A DNA stretch of 64,000 nucleotides from Photobacterium malacitanum (GCF_900185615.1 NZ_FYAK01000003.1:310001-374000); one strand, 5' to 3'. Positions 48,143 to 56,513 are shown, numbered from the stretch's first letter. Made by a program: numbers and translations. Notes: generated from the letters alone by a model not told the origin.

Positions 48143-49468
48143 ATGAATCAACCTAAAGCATTAAAACGTATCATTGACACTTATTTTCAAGATCCTGCGA
48201 CGACGATTGCAGTTACTGCTGGCACTGAAGTTTTACGTCAAGAAGGCTATAACGATCGTCTATATTGGGTTAAACAAGGCGAGTTATCTGGCTATTTAAA
48301 AAGTGCAGAAAATGGTTTAAGCGCCCAGGTGTTTGTGGTTAAAGAAGGGATGTTTTTTGGCGTCCATAGTTTCTTTGCGCAAACATTAGTCGCATCAACA
48401 ACGGTGGTAGCTGAAAAAGACAGTGAAATTGCATGGATTGACTTATCAACGCAAGCGGTTGAACCGGAGCATTATGGATCATTAGCCGAGCAATTTATGC
48501 CGGTCATGGTGCATGAACTGGCTACGCGCCAAATGTTAACGGGTATTGCGGCGTTAGAAAAAGAAAAAGCCTTGCAAAAGCTCTACGCTACTGAGCAAAT
48601 GACAACCTTAGGTCAGTTAGCTGCTGGTATCGCGCATGAACTTAATAATGCGATTGGTGTCATCAGCAGTAAAACAGAAAATATACAGACCGCAGTGAGC
48701 CAATTTGTTGAGGATAACCAGCCGCAAATGACCCCATTTTTACAGCATGGGATCAGTCATGGGCAAACCATCAGTTCAGCGCAAGTCCGTGAGCGCACCA
48801 GAGTTTTACAGCAGCAATATCGGTTAACTCGAGAACAAGCTCGAACCCTTGCACGTGCCTTACCAGAAGGGGAGGTTCCTGAAAATTGGCTTGATGATAT
48901 TGATGCTGCGTTAATTTGTTGGGATAGCGGCCGTGACTTACGGGACATTCGATTAGCTGCACGCCATGCTGCCAGTATTGTGCGTTCAGTGAAGCAGTTA
49001 GGCGGCGGTGATCATGCACGTATCCCTGATGTTGATATTAACGACACCTTGCATAAGTCATTGGCGTTATTACAAAGTAATTTACGTTACGTGGAAGTGG
49101 TATTGCGGCCTGCTATTTTACCGCCATTAACTGCAAGTGTGACTGAGCTCGTACAAGTGTGGGTTAATCTGATCAAAAATGCGTGTGATGCCATGGAACA
49201 TACGCCTGCACCACAGATTGAAATTGCAACACGAAGTGTTAAAAATAAGTTATTGGTCACTATTACTAATAATGGTCCAATGATTGATGAAGTGACGCGA
49301 CGTAAAATTTTCAATCCAAATTTTAGTACTAAAAAAGGCGGGTTATCGTTTGGTTTAGGATTGGGGTTAGCAATAGTACAACGTATTGTGAACAGTTATG
49401 GCGGTACGATTGTGGTGAAAAGTGATCATCAACGGACCACATTTAGAATCAAACTACCGATAACGTAA
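48143..49468 (+). CDS. Soluble sensor histidine kinase with N-terminal cNMP-binding-like domain
   Basis: Predicted cytoplasmic kinase: no membrane segment. The 441-residue product has a cyclic-nucleotide-binding-like beta-barrel domain (about 15-110, QGELSGYLKS, VVKEGMFFGVHSFFAQ), then the H-box QLAAGIAHELNNAIGVI with the phospho-accepting His-165, a long helical insertion (about 185-290), and an HATPase domain with N-box VWVNLIKNACDAM near residue 346 and G-box FGLGLGLAIVQRI near residue 410. The barrel lacks the FGE and R-A-A residues that bind the cAMP phosphate in CRP, so its ligand is unknown. It follows the SLC13 gene and precedes its likely partner regulator by 12 nt. Confidence 0.86.
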   Translation: MNQPKALKRIIDTYFQDPATTIAVTAGTEVLRQEGYNDRLYWVKQGELSGYLKSAENGLSAQVFVVKEGMFFGVHSFFAQTLVASTTVVAEKDSEIAWIDLSTQAVEPEHYGSLAEQFMPVMVHELATRQMLTGIAALEKEKALQKLYATEQMTTLGQLAAGIAHELNNAIGVISSKTENIQTAVSQFVEDNQPQMTPFLQHGISHGQTISSAQVRERTRVLQQQYRLTREQARTLARALPEGEVPENWLDDIDAALICWDSGRDLRDIRLAARHAASIVRSVKQLGGGDHARIPDVDINDTLHKSLALLQSNLRYVEVVLRPAILPPLTASVTELVQVWVNLIKNACDAMEHTPAPQIEIATRSVKNKLLVTITNNGPMIDEVTRRKIFNPNFSTKKGGLSFGLGLGLAIVQRIVNSYGGTIVVKSDHQRTTFRIKLPIT

Positions 49469-49480
49469 AGGACGGTTATT

Positions 49481-49954
49481 ATGGAAAAAATTACGATTAT
49501 TTGCGTTGATGATCAACGTGAAGTGTTGAGTGCAGTATTAAAAGACTTAGCACAATTTGAACCTGCTTTTTTATTGGAAGATTGTGAGTCTGCAGATGAA
49601 GCTTTAGCTTTGATGGATGAGCTTGATGCTGAAGGTCAGTTTATTGGCGTGGTTATTTCAGATCATGTGATGCCTGGTAAAAGTGGGGTCGAGTTATTAA
49701 CAGCCGTCGCTAATGACAGTCGCTTTATTCACACTAAAAAGGTGTTGTTAACGGGTCAAGCGACCCATCAAGATACCATCGCAGCTATCAATCAAGCACG
49801 TATTGAAAGTTATTTTGAAAAACCATGGGATGCAGAAGTGCTGGTGAACTGTGTGCGAACATTAGTAACCGAATACATTTTTGATATGGGATTAGATTAT
49901 ACTCTTTGGGGTGATGTGATTGATAACACAACAGTTTTAAGGCGTTTACGTTAA
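49481..49954 (+). CDS. Single-domain response regulator (REC only)
   Basis: Phospho-acceptor partner of the upstream kinase, inferred from a 12-nt spacing. The 157-residue product has the acidic pair in ICVDDQREV, the phospho-aspartate Asp-61 in VVISDHVMPGKSGVELL, the threonine in VLLTGQA near residue 90 and the lysine in YFEKPWD near residue 112. About 40 residues follow the receiver without a recognisable output domain, so it probably acts by protein-protein contact or in a relay. Confidence 0.88.
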   Translation: MEKITIICVDDQREVLSAVLKDLAQFEPAFLLEDCESADEALALMDELDAEGQFIGVVISDHVMPGKSGVELLTAVANDSRFIHTKKVLLTGQATHQDTIAAINQARIESYFEKPWDAEVLVNCVRTLVTEYIFDMGLDYTLWGDVIDNTTVLRRLR

Positions 49955-50016
49955 TTAGTCTCTACGGGTGTAAGAGTATATTTATTTACTGATGATAATT
50001 ATTATCACTATTTATC

Positions 50017-50048
50017 TTGACCTTGGTCTTAACTCAAAGGTTTATAGT
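50017..50048 (+). promoter_or_regulatory. MerR-family type promoter (ZntR/CueR-like) of the P-type ATPase gene
   Basis: TTGACC (50017-50022) and TATAGT (50043-50048) are separated by 20 bp, the overlong spacer typical of MerR-type metal promoters. The spacer holds an imperfect dyad, ACCTTGGTCTT then AACTCAAAGGT (50020-50041), 8 of 11 positions symmetric. A ZntR- or CueR-like activator would twist this promoter into use when metal binds. No merR-type gene lies in this window, so the regulator must be encoded elsewhere. Confidence 0.75.
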
Positions 50049-50088
50049 TATCAGTAGCAAAACCTCATAGCACCCAAGGAGAACGATT

Positions 50089-52680
50089 ATGTGTGCTCAA
50101 TGTCATAATAAAAAAGATCATATTCATACAACCAAATCAACGGTTGCTAATAAAGCAACCGTTACTGTTGTTGCCGCGACGACGGATTGTTGTTCAAGCG
50201 TCACTTCAGAGTGTTGTTCAACCAATAAAGATGCAGAAGGGTATGGTGATAATGACACCGAAGGCCCCGCGGCGAGTGGCTGTTGTTCAACATCGACCAG
50301 TGATGCTGTCCGTTGCGTCACTAAAAAATCAAGTTTTACTATTACTGGCGCTCATGTCGCTGGTGGTGATACCGCAGTTGTAAAAAATAGCCATCAAGCT
50401 GCTGAGAATAAACATAGTGATGGTCATGATCACGCCTTAGATGCCAACGGTACACATGAACACCATCATAGCGAGCATGTTCATAGTGGTCACTGTTGTT
50501 CAGCACCAAGCATGAGTAAACAACAAGAATTAGCGTTAGAAGCTTCTCTAACCAATAATGCTCATGGTAAAACATTTAGCTGGAAAGTGTTAGGCATGGA
50601 CTGTCCTAGCTGTGCTGCTAAACTTGAAAAAGCCATAATGGCGTTAGCTGCTGTTGATACTGCGAAAGTGATGTTTGCAACTGAAAAATTGATTGTTAAT
50701 CTCCATGATAACCAGCAAGCAGATGCAGAAACGCTAAAACTTGAAATAGAAAATAAAGCCAAACAAACCGGTTTTACATTAGTGTCTTCAGCGACGAAGG
50801 CTGCCGACCTACCAACACAATCTTTCTTTTCTCAACATCTCACGGTAATTGTTATTGCTTTGATGATGGTGATTTCTTTTGTCTTAAATAAAACCGTTTC
50901 AGCTGAGGCTGGGCTATTAGCCTTTACTTTAACGACGATTGTCGGTTTATTCCCTATTTTGAAAAAAGCGGTTGTTCTAACAAAATCAGGCACACCGTTT
51001 TCGATTGAAACATTAATGTCAGTTGCTGCTATCGGGGCATTATACCTTGGTGAAACGGCAGAAGCTGCGATGGTGATTTTGTTGTTCCTTATCGGTGAAC
51101 AACTTGAAGGTTATGCCGCTTCTCGTGCACGTAGTGGTGTAAAAGCATTAATGGATTTAGTGCCAGAAGAAGCGACGGTTATTTTAGCTGATGGCAGTAA
51201 AACCAAATTATCAGCGGCTGAATTAAAACCGGGTGATGTGATTGAAGTCGTGCCGGGTGAGCGTTTACCTGCAGACGGTCAAGTGCTTGATGTTATCGCC
51301 AGTTTTGATGAAAGTGCATTAACTGGTGAATCAGTTCCTGTTGAGCGAACGCCTGGTGAAAAAGTCATGGCCGGTAGTATGGCATCTGATAAAGTGGTGC
51401 GTTTAACCATTATTTCAGCGCAAGGTGACAATGCTATCGATCGTATTTTACATATGATTGAAGATGCTGAATCACGTAAAGCGCCTCTTGAGCGTTTCCT
51501 GGATAAATTCAGTCGTTGGTATACACCAAGCATGATTTTATTAGCGGCGTTAGTGGTTGTTATTCCACCGCTAGTCTTTGGTCAATCATGGGATGAATGG
51601 ATTTATAAAGGCCTCGCATTATTATTGATTGCTTGTCCGTGTGCGTTAGTTATTTCAACCCCAGCGGCCATTACATCAGGTTTGGCGGCAGCAGCACGTC
51701 GTGGTGCACTAATTAAAGGTGGTGCAGCGCTAGAACAGTTGGGTCATATTGAAGTGGTTGCGTTTGATAAAACCGGTACCCTAACAGAAGGTAAGCCCGT
51801 GGTTACCGACATCATTTGTTGGGATAACGATGACGCTAAATTATTACGTCAGGCGGCAGCAGTTGAAGCGGGGTCATTACATCCATTGGCAAAAGCGGTG
51901 GTAAATCATGCGCAACAACAGCAGCTTACTGTTGTTGAAGCCACTGAGCGTGAAACCTTAGTTGGTCGTGGTATTCAAGGTATTACCGAAGGCGATAAAT
52001 TCTTATTATGTGCCGCTGATCGTTTACCACAAGATATCGTCTTAACAGATGCGCAACAGCAACAAGCGACAGCATTAGAAAATGAAGGTAAAACTTTAGT
52101 GGTTGCTGTTCGTAATACGCAAGCTGTTGGTTTAGTAGCATGGCGAGATAATTTACGTGATGATGCGTTAATTGCGATTGAGAAACTAAATAAGTTGGGT
52201 ATTAAATCAGTGATGCTTACTGGTGACAATACGCGTGCCGCAGCAGCGATTGCGAAAGAAATCAATATTGATTACCGCGCAAGTTTATTACCCGCAGATA
52301 AAGTCTCTGAAATTCGTAAGTTAAATGACGTTCAAAGTGTAGCAATGATTGGTGATGGTATTAATGACGCACCAGCAATGAAAACTGCCACTATTGGTAT
52401 AGCAATGGGGGGCGGTACCGATGTCGCACTTGAAACAGCAGACGCTGCCATTACTCATAACCGGTTAGCTGAGCTACCAGTAATGATTGAATTATCGCGA
52501 GCAACTTTAAATAATATTCGTCAGAATATCGGTCTTGCATTAGGTCTTAAGGGCGTGTTCTTAGTGACAACTTTACTTGGTGTGACCGGATTATGGGTTG
52601 CGGTGTTAGCTGATAGTGGTGCAACTGCTTTAGTGACATTAAATGCGCTGCGTTTATTGCGTTTTAAGCCCAAGCAATAA
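50089..52680 (+). CDS. zntA: Zn/Cd/Pb-type P-type ATPase with Cys/His-rich N-terminal extension
   Basis: Inner-membrane ATPase exporting Zn(II), Cd(II) or Pb(II). The 863-residue product has an unusual metal-rich N-terminus (1 to about 150): CAQCHNKKDHIH, several CC pairs, and an HEHHHSEHVHSGHCC tract. Then comes one HMA domain with GMDCPSCAAKLEKA at about 169, membrane segments, the CPCALVIS channel motif near residue 515, DKTGTLTEG with the phosphorylated aspartate near residue 561, and GDGINDAPAM near residue 757. CPC rather than CPS/SPC patterns, and closeness to ZntA, favour zinc-group metals. AAGGAG precedes the ATG; a MerR-type promoter lies upstream. Confidence 0.92.
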   Translation: MCAQCHNKKDHIHTTKSTVANKATVTVVAATTDCCSSVTSECCSTNKDAEGYGDNDTEGPAASGCCSTSTSDAVRCVTKKSSFTITGAHVAGGDTAVVKNSHQAAENKHSDGHDHALDANGTHEHHHSEHVHSGHCCSAPSMSKQQELALEASLTNNAHGKTFSWKVLGMDCPSCAAKLEKAIMALAAVDTAKVMFATEKLIVNLHDNQQADAETLKLEIENKAKQTGFTLVSSATKAADLPTQSFFSQHLTVIVIALMMVISFVLNKTVSAEAGLLAFTLTTIVGLFPILKKAVVLTKSGTPFSIETLMSVAAIGALYLGETAEAAMVILLFLIGEQLEGYAASRARSGVKALMDLVPEEATVILADGSKTKLSAAELKPGDVIEVVPGERLPADGQVLDVIASFDESALTGESVPVERTPGEKVMAGSMASDKVVRLTIISAQGDNAIDRILHMIEDAESRKAPLERFLDKFSRWYTPSMILLAALVVVIPPLVFGQSWDEWIYKGLALLLIACPCALVISTPAAITSGLAAAARRGALIKGGAALEQLGHIEVVAFDKTGTLTEGKPVVTDIICWDNDDAKLLRQAAAVEAGSLHPLAKAVVNHAQQQQLTVVEATERETLVGRGIQGITEGDKFLLCAADRLPQDIVLTDAQQQQATALENEGKTLVVAVRNTQAVGLVAWRDNLRDDALIAIEKLNKLGIKSVMLTGDNTRAAAAIAKEINIDYRASLLPADKVSEIRKLNDVQSVAMIGDGINDAPAMKTATIGIAMGGGTDVALETADAAITHNRLAELPVMIELSRATLNNIRQNIGLALGLKGVFLVTTLLGVTGLWVAVLADSGATALVTLNALRLLRFKPKQ

Positions 52681-52718
52681 TCGAGCTCATCGGCTACAAT
52701 AATTAGCACAATAATGAT

Positions 52719-52756
52719 AAGCAGAATAGGTTAAACACTATTCTGCTTTTTTATTT
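52719..52756 (+). terminator. Intrinsic terminator after zntA
   Basis: AAGCAGAATA (52719-52728) pairs with TATTCTGCTT (52739-52748), 10-nt loop, six T. Confidence 0.93.
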
Positions 52757-52898
52757 TGTCGCTCATTGGCAGTGTAATCTGCAACCAAAACGTTAGATGA
52801 ACGTTGCTAAATTTTTGTGATGAGCTCGATAGGAAAACGTTTTACTGTGATCTAGATCTTGTTAATTTGTAACTAAAAATTTCATTGCTTTCATTTAA

Positions 52899-52914
52899 TG
52901 TGATTCAACTCACT
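52899..52914 (+). promoter_or_regulatory. CRP site upstream of udp
   Basis: TGTGA-TTCAAC-TCACT matches the CRP consensus TGTGA-N6-TCACA at 9 of 10 fixed positions. Further TGTGA half-sites lie at 52816 and 52846 (TGTGA-TCTAGA-TCTTG). E. coli udp is activated by CRP and repressed by CytR between tandem CRP sites, so this arrangement fits. A possible -10, TACAAT, lies at 52942-52947. Confidence 0.65.
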
Positions 52915-53067
52915 AAAAACAGTTTCAGCTTCCGTTATCGTTACAATAGTTTTTGACAGACGTTGTTGTTATGTTGCGTATTACGTTCACTGTCAAATCA
53001 TAAAAATTAACGATAATTATCCATCTCTGTGCCTACAACAGAGCGATTAAATTTAAAGGGTATCATT

Positions 53068-53835
53068 ATGTCTGACAATAAAGTGTTCCACCTAGGTGTT
53101 AATAAAGCCGATCTTAACGGCGCTGAATTAGCGATTATCCCAGGTGATCCTGCTCGTGTAGAAAAAATTGCCAACCTAATGGACAACCCTGAGTTCTTAT
53201 CAAGTGCACGTGAATATACCGTATACCGTGCACAACTAGATGGTAAGCCGGTAGTAATTTGTTCTACGGGTATTGGTGGCCCATCAACTTCAATCGCAGT
53301 TGAAGAATTAGCACAACTTGGTGTAACAACGTTCCTACGTGTTGGTACAACAGGTGCGATCCAACCTAATATTAACCCTGGCGATATGATTGTAACGACA
53401 GGCTCTGTTCGTCTTGATGGCGCAAGTCTTCACTTTGCCCCAATGGAATTCCCTGCAGTTGCTGATTTCACTGTAGCGACAGCGATGAAACAAGCATGTG
53501 ATGATGCAGGTGCGACTGTACACACAGGCGTAACAGCTTCTAGTGATACTTTCTACCCAGGTCAAGAGCGTTACGACACATTCTCTGGCCGTGTTGTACG
53601 TCGCTTCCAAGGCTCAATGAAAGAGTGGCAGGAAATGGGTGTACTTAACTTTGAAATGGAATCTGCAACATTATTAACTATGTGTGCAAGTTCTGGTTTA
53701 CGTGCAGGTTGTGTTGCTGGTGTTATCATCAACCGTACTCAAAAAGAAATCCCTGATCACGCAACATTAAAAGAAACTGAAGCACGTTCAATTAAAATTG
53801 TTGTTGAAGCTGCACGTCAGATGCTGACCAAGTAA
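53068..53835 (+). CDS. udp: Uridine phosphorylase
   Basis: Cleaves uridine with phosphate to uracil and ribose-1-phosphate. The 255-residue product (E. coli: 253) has [11 protein letters not shown] near residue 27, [20 protein letters not shown] near residue 69, [11 protein letters not shown] near residue 92 and [13 protein letters not shown] near residue 194 with the ribose-binding glutamate. The start at 53068 ([17 protein letters not shown] 8 nt before) is preferred to an upstream in-frame codon at 53029. CRP-like sites upstream. Confidence 0.96.
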   Translation: MSDNKVFHLGVNKADLNGAELAIIPGDPARVEKIANLMDNPEFLSSAREYTVYRAQLDGKPVVICSTGIGGPSTSIAVEELAQLGVTTFLRVGTTGAIQPNINPGDMIVTTGSVRLDGASLHFAPMEFPAVADFTVATAMKQACDDAGATVHTGVTASSDTFYPGQERYDTFSGRVVRRFQGSMKEWQEMGVLNFEMESATLLTMCASSGLRAGCVAGVIINRTQKEIPDHATLKETEARSIKIVVEAARQMLTK

Positions 53836-53885
53836 ATATATATGTACTGAATGTAATTAACAGTACAGATATAAACTAGACTATA

Positions 53886-53919
53886 AAACCGATGCTTATA
53901 ATGAAGTGTCGGTTTTTTT
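53886..53919 (+). terminator. Intrinsic terminator after udp
   Basis: A 12-bp stem (53886-53897 with 53904-53915, two G-U pairs), 6-nt loop ATAATG, followed by seven T. Confidence 0.92.
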
Positions 53920-54064
53920 GTTTTGATTTGATTTTATTGGTGATGTTGAATATTGTAAGGTTGAAATGCAATTAATTACTAATATATTAATTAGTTAGGA
54001 ATTTAACCATTCATTTCTATTTAATGTAGAATGAAGATTTGTTTTGCTGAGTGAAATTATAGAT

Positions 54065-54295
54065 ATGATTGATTATAAAATTACCTTTCCGAATGGACAT
54101 CAAGATATTGTCGCACTGCCTATTTCTCCTGTATTACAGATGAAAATTGCTTATTTAGGTGATGTGTTTGTTGTAAGAGATATTATTGCAACAGTGGGCG
54201 AGAACACGACGACGATGACGTTAGTATTAGATGATGGCCAGCATCACTCACAAAAACCACAAGCTGCTGGGGTTGTTTTTAATCGGCTTGGATAG
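54065..54295 (+). CDS. Small hypothetical protein
   Basis: A 76-residue frame starting MIDYKITFPNGHQDIVAL, with a predicted all-beta look and no recognised motif. The ATG at 54065 is preceded only by a weak GAGTGA stretch; an in-frame TTG at 54044 is the alternative. It has its own upstream terminator (of udp) and downstream terminator, which supports it as a real, monocistronic gene. Function unknown. Confidence 0.65.
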   Translation: MIDYKITFPNGHQDIVALPISPVLQMKIAYLGDVFVVRDIIATVGENTTTMTLVLDDGQHHSQKPQAAGVVFNRLG

Positions 54296-54340
54296 GTGTT
54301 CTCAAGCAGTATTAAACGATAATCAATATTTGATTTAAAT

Positions 54341-54367
54341 AAAAGGCCTTTTGATAAGGCCTTTTTT
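54341..54367. terminator. Terminator between the small hypothetical gene and the CARF gene
   Basis: AAAAGGCCTT (54341-54350) pairs with AAGGCCTTTT (54356-54365), 5-nt loop, six T on the plus strand and four plus ATTT on the minus strand, so it can serve both convergent genes. Confidence 0.9.
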
Positions 54368-54392
54368 GATAACAGTATTTTACACCTATTTA

Positions 54393-55559
54393 TTATGCTG
54401 GATTATGTGCTTCGCCACCGGCACCTTTAAGCCAATCATAAAGGTGGGTATATAAATCACCCAGTTGATCTGGACCAATAATAGCTAAGCCTAAATCTTG
54501 TGCGCGGACTAAATCGTGATGACGCAAAGGACGGAAACTGACGAGCATTGCACGTGCTTGTAAACCACCAAGTAGGTCTCGTAATGATTCTAGTTTATAT
54601 AAGGTATCATCACCATCATCACGCATACCTTTGGTCTTACATTCAATGATATGGAGCTTATTGTTAACGATAGTGGCTACATCGAGTTCATTACGTACTT
54701 CACGCTCACCAATTTTACGGTAAACTTGCACACCTAAAGAGTGATCTTGAATGGTTGGCAGTTTATTTTGAATAGCACGAACAGTACTATGAACCAAGCT
54801 TTCTAGCCACTCGCCATTAGCAAATCGACGTGCTTCTTCATGTTTAAATGTCAAAATACCATTATGGTATGTCGCTAAACCTGTTTCTTCTAAATCTGTT
54901 AGTAATGTACCGAGTTCTTTATAGCCTTGTTGTTTTTCACTAAGCTCAACATGTAATATTTGTTCTTTACGACATGTTGTTGCAAGATAGTTAAGCGTCG
55001 CTAAACCTGGACCTAATTCTAATGCTGAACTTGCCCAACGTTGACCTAATTCCCATAATTGGTCGTTAAGCGATTCTGGCATCGGATTATCAGATAACTC
55101 ACAGCGAGCACCAAAGATTGTTAAGTAGTCAGTAATTTGAATACGATCTTGAACTTGTTGTTGTTCACGGTCATTAGGGAATAACCAACACATTTCATCA
55201 CTGAAAGGCTCAATGACGTAAATAGGCCAATGGAAAGAGCGGAAGACTTCATAAGCAGACAATAAGCGGTGACGTAAACCACAGCTTGCATTAAACCACA
55301 CATCGCGGCTGTCTTGTTTTAATTGGTCGGCTAGTTGGTTAAGGCGTTGTCGAATTTGGGTGACATTAATAATGTCGGGAATGATGAAAAATTCAACAAT
55401 AATGTTTCGTGGAGTCAGAATAGAAGCGAGGCGATCGTATTGTTGTTGTTGTTGTTCAGTACCAATAAACACCATTTTATCTGCAGGTATTGCTTCGTCT
55501 AATAATGGAGTGATCAGACGGACTGGATCCTGATCAATAATGCCAACGTGAGTAATCAT
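54393..55559 (-). CDS. DUF1887 family CARF-domain PD-(D/E)XK nuclease (VC1899/Card1-like)
   Basis: Predicted cyclic-oligoadenylate-sensing nuclease. The 388-residue product matches the architecture of V. cholerae VC1899 (structure 1XMX) and Card1: an N-terminal Rossmann-like CARF domain (about 1-135; MITHVGIIDQDPVRLITPLL, DVWFNASCGLRHRLLSAYEV), a winged-helix region (about 160-270) and a C-terminal nuclease with Glu-291/Asp-293 (NELDVATIVNNKLHIIECKTK region, split here) and Glu-306/Lys-308 of IIECK. Card1 from a type III CRISPR system cuts DNA and RNA when cA4 binds. Here no CRISPR locus lies within the window. Start at 55559, with AAGGA 5 nt before, rather than 55646. Confidence 0.88.
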   Translation of the reverse strand: MITHVGIIDQDPVRLITPLLDEAIPADKMVFIGTEQQQQQYDRLASILTPRNIIVEFFIIPDIINVTQIRQRLNQLADQLKQDSRDVWFNASCGLRHRLLSAYEVFRSFHWPIYVIEPFSDEMCWLFPNDREQQQVQDRIQITDYLTIFGARCELSDNPMPESLNDQLWELGQRWASSALELGPGLATLNYLATTCRKEQILHVELSEKQQGYKELGTLLTDLEETGLATYHNGILTFKHEEARRFANGEWLESLVHSTVRAIQNKLPTIQDHSLGVQVYRKIGEREVRNELDVATIVNNKLHIIECKTKGMRDDGDDTLYKLESLRDLLGGLQARAMLVSFRPLRHHDLVRAQDLGLAIIGPDQLGDLYTHLYDWLKGAGGEAHNPA

Positions 55560-55567
55560 AATAATCC

Positions 55568-55612
55568 TTAATGCGCCCAACATATTGGGCGTAATATTGT
55601 GGTGCGCATTAA
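55568..55612 (-). promoter_or_regulatory. Structured leader of the CARF nuclease gene
   Basis: On the minus strand a hairpin CGCCCAA-TATG-TTGGGCG (55591-55574) and a flanking 9-bp inverted repeat TTAATGCGC/GCGCATTAA (55612-55604 with 55576-55568) overlap at the CGC bases, so the full stems exclude one another. The repeat ends at the AAGG ribosome site, 55568-55565. Pairing could mask translation start. It lies in the 303-nt gap 55560-55862, whose remainder is AT-rich with no other feature apart from the lysE-side terminator. Confidence 0.5.
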
Positions 55613-55802
55613 ATAAAAGAAATGAAAAGGTAAGCGTGCGCAGCACATCTATAAGGTATGTATATGAGGTTTTTTAGTGTGAAATTCAAGTCAAATTTTA
55701 TAGACTAATTATTCTCATATAAATTTAGCTTGTTACCTATTCATTTATTTTCTCTAATACACTATTTTTAGTCATCTTTTTTAGATAGCTAACGTATTTT
55801 TT

Positions 55803-55835
55803 AAAAATGCCACTGCAATTAATGGCATTTTTTTT
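55803..55835 (-). terminator. Terminator after the LysE-family gene
   Basis: AAATGCCA (55805-55812) pairs with TGGCATTT (55823-55830), 10-nt loop, with five T on the minus strand and eight on the plus strand, so it may act in both directions. Confidence 0.8.
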
Positions 55836-55862
55836 GTTGGAAACATAGTTATCAATAATAAC

Positions 55863-56513
55863 TTACATACTTGGTGGTGTTGGTAGTTGCGATGCTAATA
55901 ACCAAATAGCAAGCACAAAGAATATTAATCCCATGAATTTATGTTGATTATTACGGAATTTTTCATTCTTTAGTAATGATTGCCCAAATACGCCAATGGT
56001 GGTGACTAAAAATAGATTAAATAATAACCCTAAAACATTTAACAGAAGTCCAAGTACTAGCATCTGTTCGCCAGACGATGTCGCCACGTGCGTTGAAACA
56101 AACTGTGGTAAAAACAGTACAAAGAAAATCAGTGCTTTTGGGTTAAGTAAATTAGTAAACACCGCACGGCGATATAACGTTGATGCCATTTTATTGCTAT
56201 GTTCTAGTTCTTGAGGGGCGTCATCAGGATGAGTACGCATACAGTCCCAGCCCATTTTTAATAAATAAGCGCCACCGACTAGGCGTAAAACATGCAATGC
56301 GATTGGATTCATTGCAATCAGTGCTGATACACCCAGCGCTGCTAAAATTGTTAATAAAATACCTGAGGTAGCGTTACCTAAGCTTGCATAAATACCGACT
56401 TTTCGACCGTAAGTTAAACTTGAACTCGCAATGAGTAACATGTCTGGTCCGGGAATAAGCAATAAGGCGATCACGGCTGTGAGGTAAAGCGGCAATATAT
56501 TTAAATCAATCAT
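55863..56513 (-). CDS. LysE/RhtB family amino-acid exporter
   Basis: Inner-membrane exporter of amino acids or related metabolites. The 216-residue product has six hydrophobic segments and the family signature near the start, LLIPGPDMLLIASSSLTYGR, followed by GIYASLGNATSGILLT, and FTNLLNPKALIFFVLFLPQF near residue 115. Substrate not predictable (homoserine, threonine, lysine and leucine are known in the family). Single gene on the minus strand. Confidence 0.88.
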   Translation of the reverse strand: MIDLNILPLYLTAVIALLLIPGPDMLLIASSSLTYGRKVGIYASLGNATSGILLTILAALGVSALIAMNPIALHVLRLVGGAYLLKMGWDCMRTHPDDAPQELEHSNKMASTLYRRAVFTNLLNPKALIFFVLFLPQFVSTHVATSSGEQMLVLGLLLNVLGLLFNLFLVTTIGVFGQSLLKNEKFRNNQHKFMGLIFFVLAIWLLASQLPTPPSM

